Assembly (NCBI GenBank): GCA_934899185.1
Contig: CAKXYI010000013.1
Span: forward strand, 1 to 53,408
Origin: an uncultured Lachnospiraceae bacterium
GTDB lineage: Bacteria > Bacillota > Clostridia > Lachnospirales > Lachnospiraceae
Length of the DNA: 53,408 bases
Direction of reading: 5' to 3'
Shown in pieces: positions 36,763 to 45,610 of the stretch. A program made the position numbers and the translations under genes. The notes beneath the pieces were generated by a model. That model was not told the DNA's origin. It saw only the letters and a program-made list of their open reading frames with translations, and did not search any database. Numbering within the stretch: the first letter of the stretch is position 1; every line of letters begins with the position of its first letter.

Positions 36763-38013
36763 ATGGCAGACGATACGATGGAAGAAGTAATGGAATTTGT
36801 GGAAGAAAATGATGTCAAATTCATTCGACTGGCGTTTTGCGATATCTTTGGAAATCAGAAGAATATTTCCATTATGCCGGAGGAATTGCGGACAGCCTTT
36901 ACAACGGGCATCAATTTTGACTCCTTTTTGATCTTGGGATATGATGATCCCGTTTATCAGGATCTTTATTTGAAACCGGTACCCGATACCTTAAATGTCC
37001 TGCCATGGCGGCCACAGCAGGGGCGGGTGATCCGTTTTTATTGTGATGTGGTCTTACCGGATGGCAGTCCATATCCCTATGACAGCAGAAAGTTCTTAAA
37101 AGATACCTTGCAGGAATGTGCCGATATGGGATTTTCCTGTCGTATGGGCCTGCGGAGTGAGTTTTATCTCTTTAAGACGGATGATGAGGGCAGACCGACC
37201 GATATTCCTTGGGATGAAGGAGGATATCTGGACATTGCGCCAAAGGATCGTGGAGAAAACATCCGGCGCGAGATCTGTCTGACCTTGGAAGAAATGGGCA
37301 TCCAGCCGGAATCCTCCCACCATGAATCCGGTCCGGGACAAAATGAGATAGATTTCCGGTCTTCGGATGCGCTGGGAACCGCAGACAATTATATTACCTA
37401 CAAAAATGTGGTCAGCGCCATTTCTACCCGAAATGGGGTCTTTGCTTCCTTTGACCCAAAGCCTCTCAAGGGAAAGAGCGGCAATGGTCTGCATATGAAG
37501 ATCTCCACATGGAAAAACGGCGTCAATATGGATGAGAGCGACCCAGAGTTCACCGAGCACTTTATGGCAGGTGTTTTCCACCGTATGCGTGATATCACCT
37601 TATTTTTAAATACGCAGAAGCAGTCATATGAGCGTTTTGGAGAGAACGAAGCACCAAAGTATATTACATGGTCAGCCCAGAACCGGTCACGGCTTTTGCG
37701 TGTGCCGATCGTGCAGGGCAAGCGTACCTGTTTTGTATTGCGTTCGCCGGATTCCGGGATCAATCCTTATCTGGCATTTGCCATTGTGATCCAGGCAGGG
37801 CTTGCCGGGGTGCGTGGCAAAGAAATCCTGCCACCACCGGTGGATAAGAGCAGTCGTCTGGTGAAGGATGAGGAAAAAGCATCCTACGATAAATTGCCTT
37901 TGTCTTTGACAGAGGCGGTAGAATGTGCCAAGAAGAGTGGTTTTTTACAGAATAGTCCATGCAAGGACATCGCAAATCGTTTCATAGAAGTGATCGAGCA
38001 GGAGGCAATGTAA
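36763..38013 (+). CDS. glnA: Glutamine synthetase type I (GlnA family)
   Basis: 416 residues from the ATG at 36763 (ATGGAGGTT upstream); an earlier frame start at 36733 has no ribosome site. GSI motifs: IRLAFCDIFGNQKNISI, GLRSEFYLFK, SSHHESGPGQNEIDFRSSDALGTADN (metal ligands), PKPLKGKSGNGLHMKIS, ITWSAQNRSRLLRVP and LRSPDSGINPYLAF. It is a little shorter than typical GSI and lacks an obvious adenylylation Tyr loop, as in Gram-positive GSI-alpha enzymes, where feedback by glutamine and partner proteins is usual. It is followed 32 bases later by the ANTAR regulator. GS-like enzymes acting on other amines exist, so the substrate is not certain. Confidence 0.9.
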   Translation: MADDTMEEVMEFVEENDVKFIRLAFCDIFGNQKNISIMPEELRTAFTTGINFDSFLILGYDDPVYQDLYLKPVPDTLNVLPWRPQQGRVIRFYCDVVLPDGSPYPYDSRKFLKDTLQECADMGFSCRMGLRSEFYLFKTDDEGRPTDIPWDEGGYLDIAPKDRGENIRREICLTLEEMGIQPESSHHESGPGQNEIDFRSSDALGTADNYITYKNVVSAISTRNGVFASFDPKPLKGKSGNGLHMKISTWKNGVNMDESDPEFTEHFMAGVFHRMRDITLFLNTQKQSYERFGENEAPKYITWSAQNRSRLLRVPIVQGKRTCFVLRSPDSGINPYLAFAIVIQAGLAGVRGKEILPPPVDKSSRLVKDEEKASYDKLPLSLTEAVECAKKSGFLQNSPCKDIANRFIEVIEQEAM

Positions 38014-38045
38014 GCAATTCATTTTTATGAAGGGAGGATGCGCGG

Positions 38046-38612
38046 ATGGACAAAGCATTGATCGTATGTGATGCGCCCAAGGGCATCGAGTTCTTTCGCG
38101 ATTTCCTGATGCAAAATGATTATAAAGAGATCACCGTGGTAGATAGCGGCGAGGAAGCCAGACGCATGCTGGTCGACAAAGATTTTGATCTGTGTCTGAT
38201 TAATGCACCCCTGCGTAAGGAATCCGGAGAGCACTTGTCAATCGACATCGCGGAGAAAAATATCTGTCAGGTCATTTTGTTTGTCAAAGCGGAATACAGC
38301 GAGGAGATCATGGATCGGGTGGAGGATTACGGGGTAATCACCGTCAGCAAGCCGATCAGCAGGCAGATGTTCTGGAGCGCCCTAAAACTTGCTAGGGTCG
38401 CACAGAGACGTATCACAATGGCACAAAAAGAAAATGCAAAATTACAGAAAAAGCTGGATAGTTTAAAGACAGTATCGCGCGCAAAATGTCTCTTGATCTC
38501 CTATTGTGGGATGTCAGAGGAAGATGCGCATAAATATATTGAAAGACAGGCAATGGATAAGAGAATGAGCCGTTTGGAGATCGCACAGGATATCGTGCAT
38601 ACTTATGGCTAA
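38046..38612 (+). CDS. ANTAR-domain regulator with atypical receiver domain
   Basis: 188 residues; ATG after GAAGGGAGG. Residues 1-118 have a response-regulator fold but lack key residues: the third-strand phospho-acceptor Asp is Asn53 (LCLIN53AP), only one acidic residue (Asp9) is at the metal site, and the Thr/Ser switch position is Val80; Lys102 remains. A coiled coil (about 115-142) leads to an ANTAR three-helix domain (about 130-186; [30 protein letters not shown]), which binds hairpin RNA to prevent termination. Its place after glnA fits an ANTAR nitrogen regulator known beside glnA in Clostridium. Likely targets are the leaders at 27652, 31480 and 36656. Confidence 0.9.
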   Translation: MDKALIVCDAPKGIEFFRDFLMQNDYKEITVVDSGEEARRMLVDKDFDLCLINAPLRKESGEHLSIDIAEKNICQVILFVKAEYSEEIMDRVEDYGVITVSKPISRQMFWSALKLARVAQRRITMAQKENAKLQKKLDSLKTVSRAKCLLISYCGMSEEDAHKYIERQAMDKRMSRLEIAQDIVHTYG

Positions 38613-38632
38613 AGGAGAGGAAGGAGAATTTT

Positions 38633-40225
38633 ATGACAAAGCATGTATTTGTAACCGGTGGAGTTGTTTCAGGACTGGGAAAGGGCATTACGGCAGCATC
38701 GCTGGGGCGACTTTTGAAAATGCGTGGCTACAAGGTGGCATCACAAAAGTTAGATCCATATATGAATGTAGATCCGGGAACCATGAGCCCATATCAGCAT
38801 GGTGAAGTTTTTGTGACAGATGACGGTGCAGAGACAGATCTGGATCTGGGACATTATGAGAGATTTATTGATGAAAATCTGAACAAATATTCTAACCTAA
38901 CCAGCGGTAAGGTCTACTGGAATGTCTTAAACCGAGAGAGAAAGGGAGAATACTTAGGACAGACCGTACAGGTGATCCCACATATTACGGAGGAAATCAA
39001 GCGTTTTATCTATATGGGCGCGGAGAGTTCCGATGCAGATGTTTTGATCACGGAGATCGGTGGAACGACAGGAGATATTGAGAGCCAGCCGTTTTTGGAG
39101 GCTATCCGTCAGGTATCACTGGAGCGAGGAAGGGAAAACTGCTGTTTTATCCATGTGACCTTAGTACCATGGCTTTCCGGTTCTAACGAACATAAGTCTA
39201 AGCCGACCCAACATTCTGTAAAGGAATTGCAGTCATTGGGAATCACCCCGGATATCATTGTCTGTCGTGTAGACCGTCCGTTGGAGCAGAGCATCAAGGA
39301 TAAGATCTCCCTTTTCTGTAATGTGCCAAAGGATTGTGTGATTGAAAATGATACTATGGACTGCCTTTATAAGGCTCCTCTTATGTTGCATGAGAATGGT
39401 CTGGATACCGTGGTATGCCGCCGCTTACAGATTGAGGATAAGACCCCGGATCTGGCAGGTTGGGAAAAGATGGTCGATACCATCGATCATCTGACCAAGA
39501 CGACCAAGATTGCTATCGTAGGTAAGTATGTAGCCCTGCATGATGCTTATCTGTCTGTGCATGAGGCACTTTTGCATGGTGGTTATGCCAATGATGCCAA
39601 GGTGGAAATTGAGTGGATCGACAGTGAGAAGATTACCAAGGACAATGTAGAAGAAGTCTTATCCGGTCTGGACGGTATCTTGGTACCTGGGGGATTTGGA
39701 GATCGTGGTGTGGAAGGCAAGATCTTAGCCTGCCAGTATGCCAGAGAACATGATGTGCCATATCTTGGCATTTGTCTGGGTATGCAGGTGGCAGCCATTG
39801 AGTTTGCCAGAGACGTGTGCGGCTTAGAGGATGCTAATTCCGGTGAGTTCAATCCGGGTGGCGAGCATCTGGTCATTGACCTTATGGAAGAACAGATGGC
39901 AGTCCTTAGAAAGGGCGGTACTATGCGTCTGGGCTCCTACCCATGTAAGATCAAGGCGGGTACGACCTTGGAGCGTGCTTATGCCAAGGAAAATATTGAC
40001 GAGCGTCACAGACATCGTTTTGAGTTCAACAATGCTTATCGTGATCTGATGACAGAAAAGGGTCTGACAATCAGTGGTACTTCGCCGGACGATGCGATTG
40101 TGGAGGCAGTGGAAGTATCCGGCAATAAATTCCATGTGGGCGTACAGTTCCATCCAGAATTTAAGAGTCGTCCGAACAAGCCACATCCACTCTTTGCAGA
40201 GTTTATCAAGGCAAGTCTTTTGTAA
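38633..40225 (+). CDS. pyrG: CTP synthase
   Basis: 530 residues; ATG after GGAAGGAGA, 20 bases past the ANTAR gene. Synthetase half (to about 265): [21 protein letters not shown]-loop, [34 protein letters not shown]. Glutaminase half: [13 protein letters not shown], nucleophile Cys in [17 protein letters not shown] with catalytic His and Glu. It aminates UTP to CTP using glutamine, so like asnB and purF it draws on the glutamine made by the neighbouring synthetases. A terminator follows. Confidence 0.98.
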   Translation: MTKHVFVTGGVVSGLGKGITAASLGRLLKMRGYKVASQKLDPYMNVDPGTMSPYQHGEVFVTDDGAETDLDLGHYERFIDENLNKYSNLTSGKVYWNVLNRERKGEYLGQTVQVIPHITEEIKRFIYMGAESSDADVLITEIGGTTGDIESQPFLEAIRQVSLERGRENCCFIHVTLVPWLSGSNEHKSKPTQHSVKELQSLGITPDIIVCRVDRPLEQSIKDKISLFCNVPKDCVIENDTMDCLYKAPLMLHENGLDTVVCRRLQIEDKTPDLAGWEKMVDTIDHLTKTTKIAIVGKYVALHDAYLSVHEALLHGGYANDAKVEIEWIDSEKITKDNVEEVLSGLDGILVPGGFGDRGVEGKILACQYAREHDVPYLGICLGMQVAAIEFARDVCGLEDANSGEFNPGGEHLVIDLMEEQMAVLRKGGTMRLGSYPCKIKAGTTLERAYAKENIDERHRHRFEFNNAYRDLMTEKGLTISGTSPDDAIVEAVEVSGNKFHVGVQFHPEFKSRPNKPHPLFAEFIKASLL

Positions 40226-40230
40226 AAGCA

Positions 40231-40279
40231 AAAAAAAACCGGTCCCCTGCATATGATCATGCAGGGGATCGGGTTTTTT
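40231..40279. terminator. Bidirectional terminator between pyrG and the DUF1846 gene
   Basis: Stem CCGGTCCCCTGCAT / ATGCAGGGGATCGG with loop ATGATC. It is flanked by eight A on the left and TTTTTT on the right, so it can end both convergent transcripts. Confidence 0.93.
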
Positions 40280-40292
40280 ATGCCTTAAAAGA

Positions 40293-41759
40293 TTATTTTA
40301 CTTTTGTCTTTGGCTCACAGGTCAGATACATACCCAGTTTCTTGAAGATCTGTTCGTCTACTTCATCTAACATAACAGAAGAATGTACGTTTAAGGTCTT
40401 TAAGTTTGGCAATTGGTCAAAAGCAACCTTGGCATTGGCATCGGTATTGGAACTGATGGATAAGGCTACCAGTACCTCGTCGCTATGCAGGCTGGCATCG
40501 TTGCTACCGAGATAATTCTTTTTCAGACGGCGGATCGGCTGTAAGGCTTCCGGCGAGATCAAAAGTTTCTCGTGGTCGATTCCTGCCAATTCCTTTAAGA
40601 CGTTTAAGAGGGCAGCAGCAGGTGCGCTGAGCAGATCAGAGGTCTTTCCATCGATGATATTGCCATCATCCAACTCGATGGCAACGGCAGGCTGGTGTGT
40701 CTGGTTTTCTACTTCCATGGCTATGACAGCAACCTTTCTGTCAGCAGGAGAAATCTCTGCCTGCTTCATCAAAAGTTCGATCTTGTAGAGTGCATCTTTA
40801 GAACCCAGTCCCTTTTTGATATTGCAGATCTCGGTATAATAACGGCGGATGATCTCTGCCTTTCCGGCTTCGCGGCAAATCTCATCATCACTGATGCAGT
40901 TGCCGACCATATTCACACCCATGTCCGTCGGAGACTGGTAAGCGCAAGTACCGTAGATGCGCTCAAACATAGCCTTTAATACCGGATAGATCTCCACATC
41001 GCGGTTGTAGTTGATGGTGGTCTTTCCATAGGCTTCCAGATGGAAAGGATCGATCATGTTGACATCGTTTAAGTCAGCCGTAGCAGCTTCGTAAGCGATA
41101 TTAACAGGATGTTTGAGAGGAAGATTCCAAACCGGGAAAGTCTCAAACTTGGCATATCCGGCAGAAACACCGCGTTTGTGCTCGTGATATAACTGGGAAA
41201 GACAGGTCGCCATCTTGCCGCTTCCAGGACCTGGTGCCGTTACGACAACGAGTGGGCGGCTGGTCTTGATATAGTCGTTTTTTCCAAAACCCTGGTCGCT
41301 GACGATATGCTCGATGTTGCTTGGATAGCCATCAATCTTGTGAAGGATGTAAGAAGGAACCCCCAGAGAGTCTAAGTGATGACGGAATTCATCAGCGGCA
41401 GTTTCACCGGTGTACTGGGTGATGGCAACACTGCCTACATAAAGCCCAAAACTGCGAAAGACATCCATCAGACGAAGTACATCCTCGTCATAGGTAATGC
41501 CCAAATCACCTCTGATCTTGTTGGAGGCGATGGCACCGGCGGAGATAGCGATCACAATCTCTGCCTGATCTTTTAATTGTAGGAGCATACGCAGTTTGGA
41601 ATCAGGCATGAAGCCCGGCAGAACGCGGGATGCGTGGTAGTCATCATATAACTTGCCACCAAATTCCAGATACAACTTGTCTCCGAAATGGTCGATACGC
41701 TCTTTGATGTGCTCTGACTGCATATGCAGGTATTTGTCATTGTCAAATCCGATTTTCAT
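40293..41759 (-). CDS. DUF1846 family protein
   Basis: 488 residues; ATG with GGAAGGAA upstream on the minus strand. The sequence MKIGFDNDKYLHMQSEHIKE then GGKLYDDYHASRVLPGF is characteristic of the DUF1846 family, common in Firmicutes. Visible features include a possible P-loop-like VVTAPGPGSGKMATCLSQLYHE (about residues 172-193) and a conserved VNMVGNCISDDEICREA segment. It is soluble, without signal peptide. Structures exist for the family but I know of no firm function; a nucleotide-binding role is only an inference from the Gly-rich loop. It stands alone behind its own promoter. Confidence 0.85.
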   Translation of the reverse strand: MKIGFDNDKYLHMQSEHIKERIDHFGDKLYLEFGGKLYDDYHASRVLPGFMPDSKLRMLLQLKDQAEIVIAISAGAIASNKIRGDLGITYDEDVLRLMDVFRSFGLYVGSVAITQYTGETAADEFRHHLDSLGVPSYILHKIDGYPSNIEHIVSDQGFGKNDYIKTSRPLVVVTAPGPGSGKMATCLSQLYHEHKRGVSAGYAKFETFPVWNLPLKHPVNIAYEAATADLNDVNMIDPFHLEAYGKTTINYNRDVEIYPVLKAMFERIYGTCAYQSPTDMGVNMVGNCISDDEICREAGKAEIIRRYYTEICNIKKGLGSKDALYKIELLMKQAEISPADRKVAVIAMEVENQTHQPAVAIELDDGNIIDGKTSDLLSAPAAALLNVLKELAGIDHEKLLISPEALQPIRRLKKNYLGSNDASLHSDEVLVALSISSNTDANAKVAFDQLPNLKTLNVHSSVMLDEVDEQIFKKLGMYLTCEPKTKVK

Positions 41760-41776
41760 AATGTGTTCCTTCCCAT

Positions 41777-41814
41777 ATAATATTTTCTAATGTATTTGAG
41801 GGACAAAATTGTCC
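41777..41814 (-). promoter_or_regulatory. Promoter and palindrome ahead of the DUF1846 gene
   Basis: On the minus strand TTGTCC (41806-41801), 18-base spacer, TATTAT (41782-41777). The -35 is one arm of the perfect palindrome GGACAA-AA-TTGTCC (41801-41814), an operator-like arrangement. The remaining bases to 41986 (AT-rich) hold nothing else I can name. Confidence 0.5.
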
Positions 41815-41986
41815 GAACCTGTGATTACATACACGCTCATAAGTATAGCATGGTGGCGACTTTGTGACAAGGTGCTCATAAGGCAAGATTATGAAAAATA
41901 AAGCAGAGTTATATATTTATAAGAATGACTGATAAAAAATATAAGGATAAATAATGGAACATGTTTTTATCCATTTGTCACTTTAT

Positions 41987-42016
41987 CTTGAAAAAGGGCG
42001 GTTTTTCAAGTATAAT
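41987..42016 (+). promoter_or_regulatory. Permease promoter with a perfect inverted repeat in the spacer
   Basis: TTGAAA (41988-41993), 17-base spacer, TATAAT (42011-42016). CTTGAAAAA (41987-41995) and TTTTTCAAG (42002-42010) form a perfect 9-bp inverted repeat around GGGCGG, covering the -35 and the whole spacer up to the -10. Confidence 0.78.
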
Positions 42017-42031
42017 CAACTAGTTAAAAAA

Positions 42032-42079
42032 GGGCAGAACGCATCCATACCTGCCCACGATAACGCGTGCAAGACACGT
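42032..42079 (+). promoter_or_regulatory. Structured 5' leader of the purine permease gene
   Basis: Two hairpins: GGGCAG (42032-42037) with CTGCCC (42051-42056), 13-base loop, and GCGTG (42065) with CACGT (42075). ACGC in the first loop (42039-42042) can pair with GCGT (42065-42068), a possible pseudoknot. I could not match it to the purine riboswitch core or another class, so a regulatory role is only suggested. Confidence 0.3.
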
Positions 42080-42096
42080 AGTAATAGGAGGAAAAC

Positions 42097-43458
42097 ATGT
42101 TAGAAAAAATGTTCAAACTCAAAGAGAACAACACTGATGTGAAGACAGAAGTCATCGGTGGTCTTACCACATTCATGACAATGGCTTACATCTTGGCAGT
42201 CAATCCTTCAATCCTTTCTGCATCCGGCATGGACGCAAATGCGATTGTTATGGCAACTGCACTCGCAGCATTTATCGGAACCATTTGTATGGCACTTTTA
42301 GCAAATTATCCATTTGCACTTGCTCCAGGACTTGGACTGAATGCTTACTTTGCATACACCGTATGCGGAACCATGGGATATGATTGGAAGATCGCACTTA
42401 TGGCAGTATTTGTAGAAGGTATCATCTTTATCGTACTTTCACTTACCAATGTGCGTGAGGCTATCTTTAACGCCATCCCAATGCAGTTGAAAAAGGGCGT
42501 ATCTGTTGGTATCGGACTTTTTGTTGCATTCATCGGTTTACAGAACGGACACATTGTTGTAAACAGTGACTCTACACTGGTTACCGTTGTAAACTTTACA
42601 GAGAATTTCCACACCGTAGGTATCGCAGCATTACTTTGTGTGATCGGTCTGATCATCATTGCAGTTTTACATATCAAGAATGTTAAGGGAAGTTTCCTGA
42701 TCGGTATCTTCGCTACATGGATCCTTGGTATCATCTGCCAGTTGACCGGTATTTATACCGTTGATGTTGATGCAGGATTCTATTCTTTGATCCCTACCCA
42801 GTGGGTAAGTTTCGACTTCAGTGCTTTGGGCGAGACCTTTGGTCAGTGCTTTAAGGCAGATATGGGCAGAGTCAATGCTTTGGATTTCGTTGTTATCGTC
42901 TTTGCATTCCTGTTCGTAGATATGTTTGATACGATCGGAACCCTGATCGGTGTTGCCAACAAGGCAGACATGTTAGATGAGAACGGAAAGTTAGAGAGAA
43001 TCAAGCCAGCACTTTTGGCAGACGCTATCGCAACATCCGCAGGTGCTATCCTTGGTACATCTACAACAACTACTTTCGTAGAGAGTTCTTCAGGTGTATC
43101 TGAAGGCGCAAGAACAGGTCTTGCATCTGTAGTTACAGGTTTCTTGTTCTTACTGGCAATCATCTTTGCTCCGGTATTTACAACCATTCCTGGATTTGCA
43201 ACTGCACCGGCTTTGATCTTCGTAGGATTTTTGATGGTATCTGCTGTTGTTGAGATTGACTTCAATGATCCGGCAGAATCCATTCCGGCATACCTTTGCA
43301 TGATCGCAATGCCACTTCTTTACAGCATTTCAGAAGGTATCGCAGTAGGTGTTATCTCTTACGTTGTTATCAACATCGTTGTTGGTAAGGCTAAGAAGAT
43401 TCATCCACTTATGTATATCCTTGCAGTACTCTTTGTACTCAAGTATATTTTCTTATAA
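42097..43458 (+). CDS. AzgA-type purine permease (NCS2 family)
   Basis: 453 residues, about 13-14 membrane helices; ATG after ATAGGAGGAA. The start LKENNTDVKTEVIGGLTTFMTMAYILAVNP is the AzgA/PbuG signature, followed by ATALAAFIGTICMALLANYPFALAPGLGLNAYFAYTV, VFAFLFVDMFDTIGTLIGVA and GTSTTTTFVESSSGVSEGARTGL, which carries the substrate-site residues. The group takes up adenine, guanine or hypoxanthine with protons. Purine loci like this are often under a riboswitch or PurR; here an inverted repeat in the promoter suggests a repressor. Confidence 0.93.
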   Translation: MLEKMFKLKENNTDVKTEVIGGLTTFMTMAYILAVNPSILSASGMDANAIVMATALAAFIGTICMALLANYPFALAPGLGLNAYFAYTVCGTMGYDWKIALMAVFVEGIIFIVLSLTNVREAIFNAIPMQLKKGVSVGIGLFVAFIGLQNGHIVVNSDSTLVTVVNFTENFHTVGIAALLCVIGLIIIAVLHIKNVKGSFLIGIFATWILGIICQLTGIYTVDVDAGFYSLIPTQWVSFDFSALGETFGQCFKADMGRVNALDFVVIVFAFLFVDMFDTIGTLIGVANKADMLDENGKLERIKPALLADAIATSAGAILGTSTTTTFVESSSGVSEGARTGLASVVTGFLFLLAIIFAPVFTTIPGFATAPALIFVGFLMVSAVVEIDFNDPAESIPAYLCMIAMPLLYSISEGIAVGVISYVVINIVVGKAKKIHPLMYILAVLFVLKYIFL

Positions 43459-43479
43459 GATTGGTATAGGTAAATCAAT

Positions 43480-43515
43480 AGGCTCATCCTTACAAATGTA
43501 GGGGTGAGCCTTTTT
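43480..43515 (+). terminator. Permease terminator
   Basis: Stem AGGCTCATCC / GGGTGAGCCT with one G-T pair, loop of about 12 bases, then a T-run. Confidence 0.87.
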
Positions 43516-43595
43516 ACATTCTTTCTTATGCAAAAATATTGGTTGACTAATCCTTGCATATGACCCAAAATAGTAAAAGAAGAAAAGGGGTATTT

Positions 43596-44870
43596 ATGGC
43601 AAAAGATTATATTCGATGGGACAAATTAGATAACACAGCAAATCTCTTTCCGGTCATAGCGGGAGAGAGTATGACAAATACGTACCGTATTTCCTGTGTG
43701 CTGAAAGAAGAGGTCGATGAAGGTCTATTACAGAAGGCGCTGGATATGGTACTTCCAAAGATGCCGGGCTTTAACCTGCGCCTGCGCAGTGGCATTTTTT
43801 GGTATTATTTTGAAGAAAATGGAAAGAGGGCACCGCGGGTACATGAGGAGCATACCTATCCCTGCCGCCTGATCCATCAGTCCAAGAACAACAGTTATAT
43901 GTTCCGTGTGACTTATTATAGGAAGCGTATCAATCTAGAGGTCTTTCATGTGCTGACAGACGGCATGGGAGGCATCAATTTTTTGCGAGAACTGACCTAT
44001 CAGTATCTTCGCCTGGCACATCCTAAGCTACGCGAGACCCAGGGTGACCAACTCAGTGCAGATACATCTTTGAACCGTGAGGATTCTTTCCTGAAAAACT
44101 ATAAGAAAAAGTCTAAGAGCGTTTACCAGTCCAAGCGGGCATTTCTGATCAAGGGAGAGAAACTGGCATACGATGGCTTTGGTGTGATCCATGGCTATCT
44201 GCCGATCCCGCAACTGAAAAAAGTATGTCATGCTTATGGTGTCAGCATCAACGAGTATCTGGTGGCAACTTTTATCTGGGCGGCATATCAGGAAAATTAT
44301 CGCCATATTACAGAGGACAGACCGATCCGTGTGGCGGTTCCGGTCAATCTGCGTCCGTATTTTGATTCCATTACGACCAAGAATTTCTTTGTCATGGTGT
44401 CCGCAGAATTTGCACCGCAAAAGGACGAATATACCTTTGCGGAGATTCTTGCCATTACAAAAGACAGTCTGCGTGCACAGATCAACAAGGAACATCTGGA
44501 AAAGATCTTTTCCTACAATGTATCCAATGAGCAGATGGTTGTAGCGCGTGCTGTACCACTCTTTTTGAAAAATCTGGCTATGCGTCTGGTCTATACCCAG
44601 TCGGCGCTTGCCAACACAACGACGGTGACCAATATCGGTAATATCAAGGTAGAAAAGGCATATGAACCATATATTCAGACCTTTCATTCTTTTTTATCTT
44701 TTTCAAAAGGACAGAGTCTCAAGGCGACCATTACATCCTATCAGGACACGTTGACCTATACCTATACCTCGGCATGGCAGGACACGGCGATTCAGCGCAG
44801 AGTTTTTCGCCAGATCGCGCAGGATGGCGTAGATGTAAGGATTGAGACAAATGGAGTTTATTATGAGTAA
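43596..44870 (+). CDS. Condensation-fold acyltransferase (alcohol acetyltransferase-like)
   Basis: 424 residues from the ATG at 43596 (AAAAGGGG upstream); a frame start at 43554 lacks one. It has the chloramphenicol-acetyltransferase/condensation superfamily plan: N-terminal part with KMPGFNLRLRSGIFWYYFE, catalytic HxxxDG motif in EVFHVLTDGMGGINFLREL (about residues 124-142), and a second half with RVAVPVNLRPYF and a tail latch region. Such proteins move acyl groups to alcohols, amines or carriers; the substrate is unknown. Its final ATGAGTAA overlaps the next gene by 8 bases. Confidence 0.8.
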   Translation: MAKDYIRWDKLDNTANLFPVIAGESMTNTYRISCVLKEEVDEGLLQKALDMVLPKMPGFNLRLRSGIFWYYFEENGKRAPRVHEEHTYPCRLIHQSKNNSYMFRVTYYRKRINLEVFHVLTDGMGGINFLRELTYQYLRLAHPKLRETQGDQLSADTSLNREDSFLKNYKKKSKSVYQSKRAFLIKGEKLAYDGFGVIHGYLPIPQLKKVCHAYGVSINEYLVATFIWAAYQENYRHITEDRPIRVAVPVNLRPYFDSITTKNFFVMVSAEFAPQKDEYTFAEILAITKDSLRAQINKEHLEKIFSYNVSNEQMVVARAVPLFLKNLAMRLVYTQSALANTTTVTNIGNIKVEKAYEPYIQTFHSFLSFSKGQSLKATITSYQDTLTYTYTSAWQDTAIQRRVFRQIAQDGVDVRIETNGVYYE

Positions 44871-45525
44871 GTGTAAATATTGTGGAGTAGAGATTTTAGA
44901 TGATGCTGTCAAGTGCCCGCTTTGCAGTGGGGTGTTGGACGGGAAAATGGAGGAAGGACATACTTACCCGGATGTGGTATCGGGGGTGCGCAAGACGACC
45001 GTTTTATATCGGATCTTTAGTTTTGTCTTTATTGTGATCGCAAGTGTCTGCATCGCCTTAAATGTCTGGCTGACACCGACACTGCGTTGGGGAGAGATCG
45101 TGACTTGTTCGTTGGCATACCTTTTGTGGCTGGGCTACATTATCTTAAAGGATAATGCAGGCTATCGTATTCGTATTCTTTCCGGTGTTGCGGGTGCCGT
45201 GCTTTTGATCATTTTGATCGATACCTTTTTGGGGTTTTCTGGCTGGTCGGTCAGTTATGTGCTGCCGGCGGCTATCATTTTGCTGGATCTGGCATTGGCG
45301 ATCCTTATGCTGATCAACCGCAGGAATTGGCAGAGTTATCTGATCTTACAGGTAGCTATGGTATTAGTTGGTATCGTACCGCTGGTTCTCATTCGTATCG
45401 GTATCGTGACCCAGCCGTTGGTTTCAGACATTGCCTTTTTAGTTACGGTTTTCATGTTTTTGGGATCTATGATTCTGGGCGGACGTACTGCCAGAATAGA
45501 GATGAAACGCAGGTTTCATATATAG
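44863..45525 (+). CDS. Zinc-ribbon membrane protein, DUF6320-like
   Basis: 220 residues from the ATG at 44863. An N-terminal zinc ribbon (CKYCGVEILDDAVKCPLC, residues 3-20) is followed by a linker and six membrane helices (from about residue 50), ending in a basic cytosolic tail. The pairing with a condensation-fold acyltransferase, including overlapping stop and start codons, recurs in Lachnospiraceae as far as I recall, and suggests a shared membrane-linked acylation role. No catalytic motif is visible in this protein. Confidence 0.75.
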   Translation: MSKCKYCGVEILDDAVKCPLCSGVLDGKMEEGHTYPDVVSGVRKTTVLYRIFSFVFIVIASVCIALNVWLTPTLRWGEIVTCSLAYLLWLGYIILKDNAGYRIRILSGVAGAVLLIILIDTFLGFSGWSVSYVLPAAIILLDLALAILMLINRRNWQSYLILQVAMVLVGIVPLVLIRIGIVTQPLVSDIAFLVTVFMFLGSMILGGRTARIEMKRRFHI

Positions 45526-45530
45526 TTAAA

Positions 45531-45582
45531 AATACCCCATAGAAGTGCTGTGAGATAAAGCATTCTATGGGGTATTTATTTT
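45531..45582. terminator. Bidirectional terminator between DUF6320-like gene and pfk
   Basis: Perfect 14-bp stem AATACCCCATAGAA / TTCTATGGGGTATT, with an 18-base loop that can pair further. T-rich bases follow on both strands. Confidence 0.88.
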
Positions 45583-45610
45583 AGAAATGTGCTTAAGGCA
45601 CATTCTTTTT

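Noticed and set aside
42017..42096. Purine riboswitch ahead of the permease
   Set aside because: The three-way junction core sequences are not present; only unassigned hairpins are seen.
44028..44687. Minus-strand 219-codon frame opposite the acyltransferase gene
   Set aside because: Shadow frame without ribosome site or recognisable domains.
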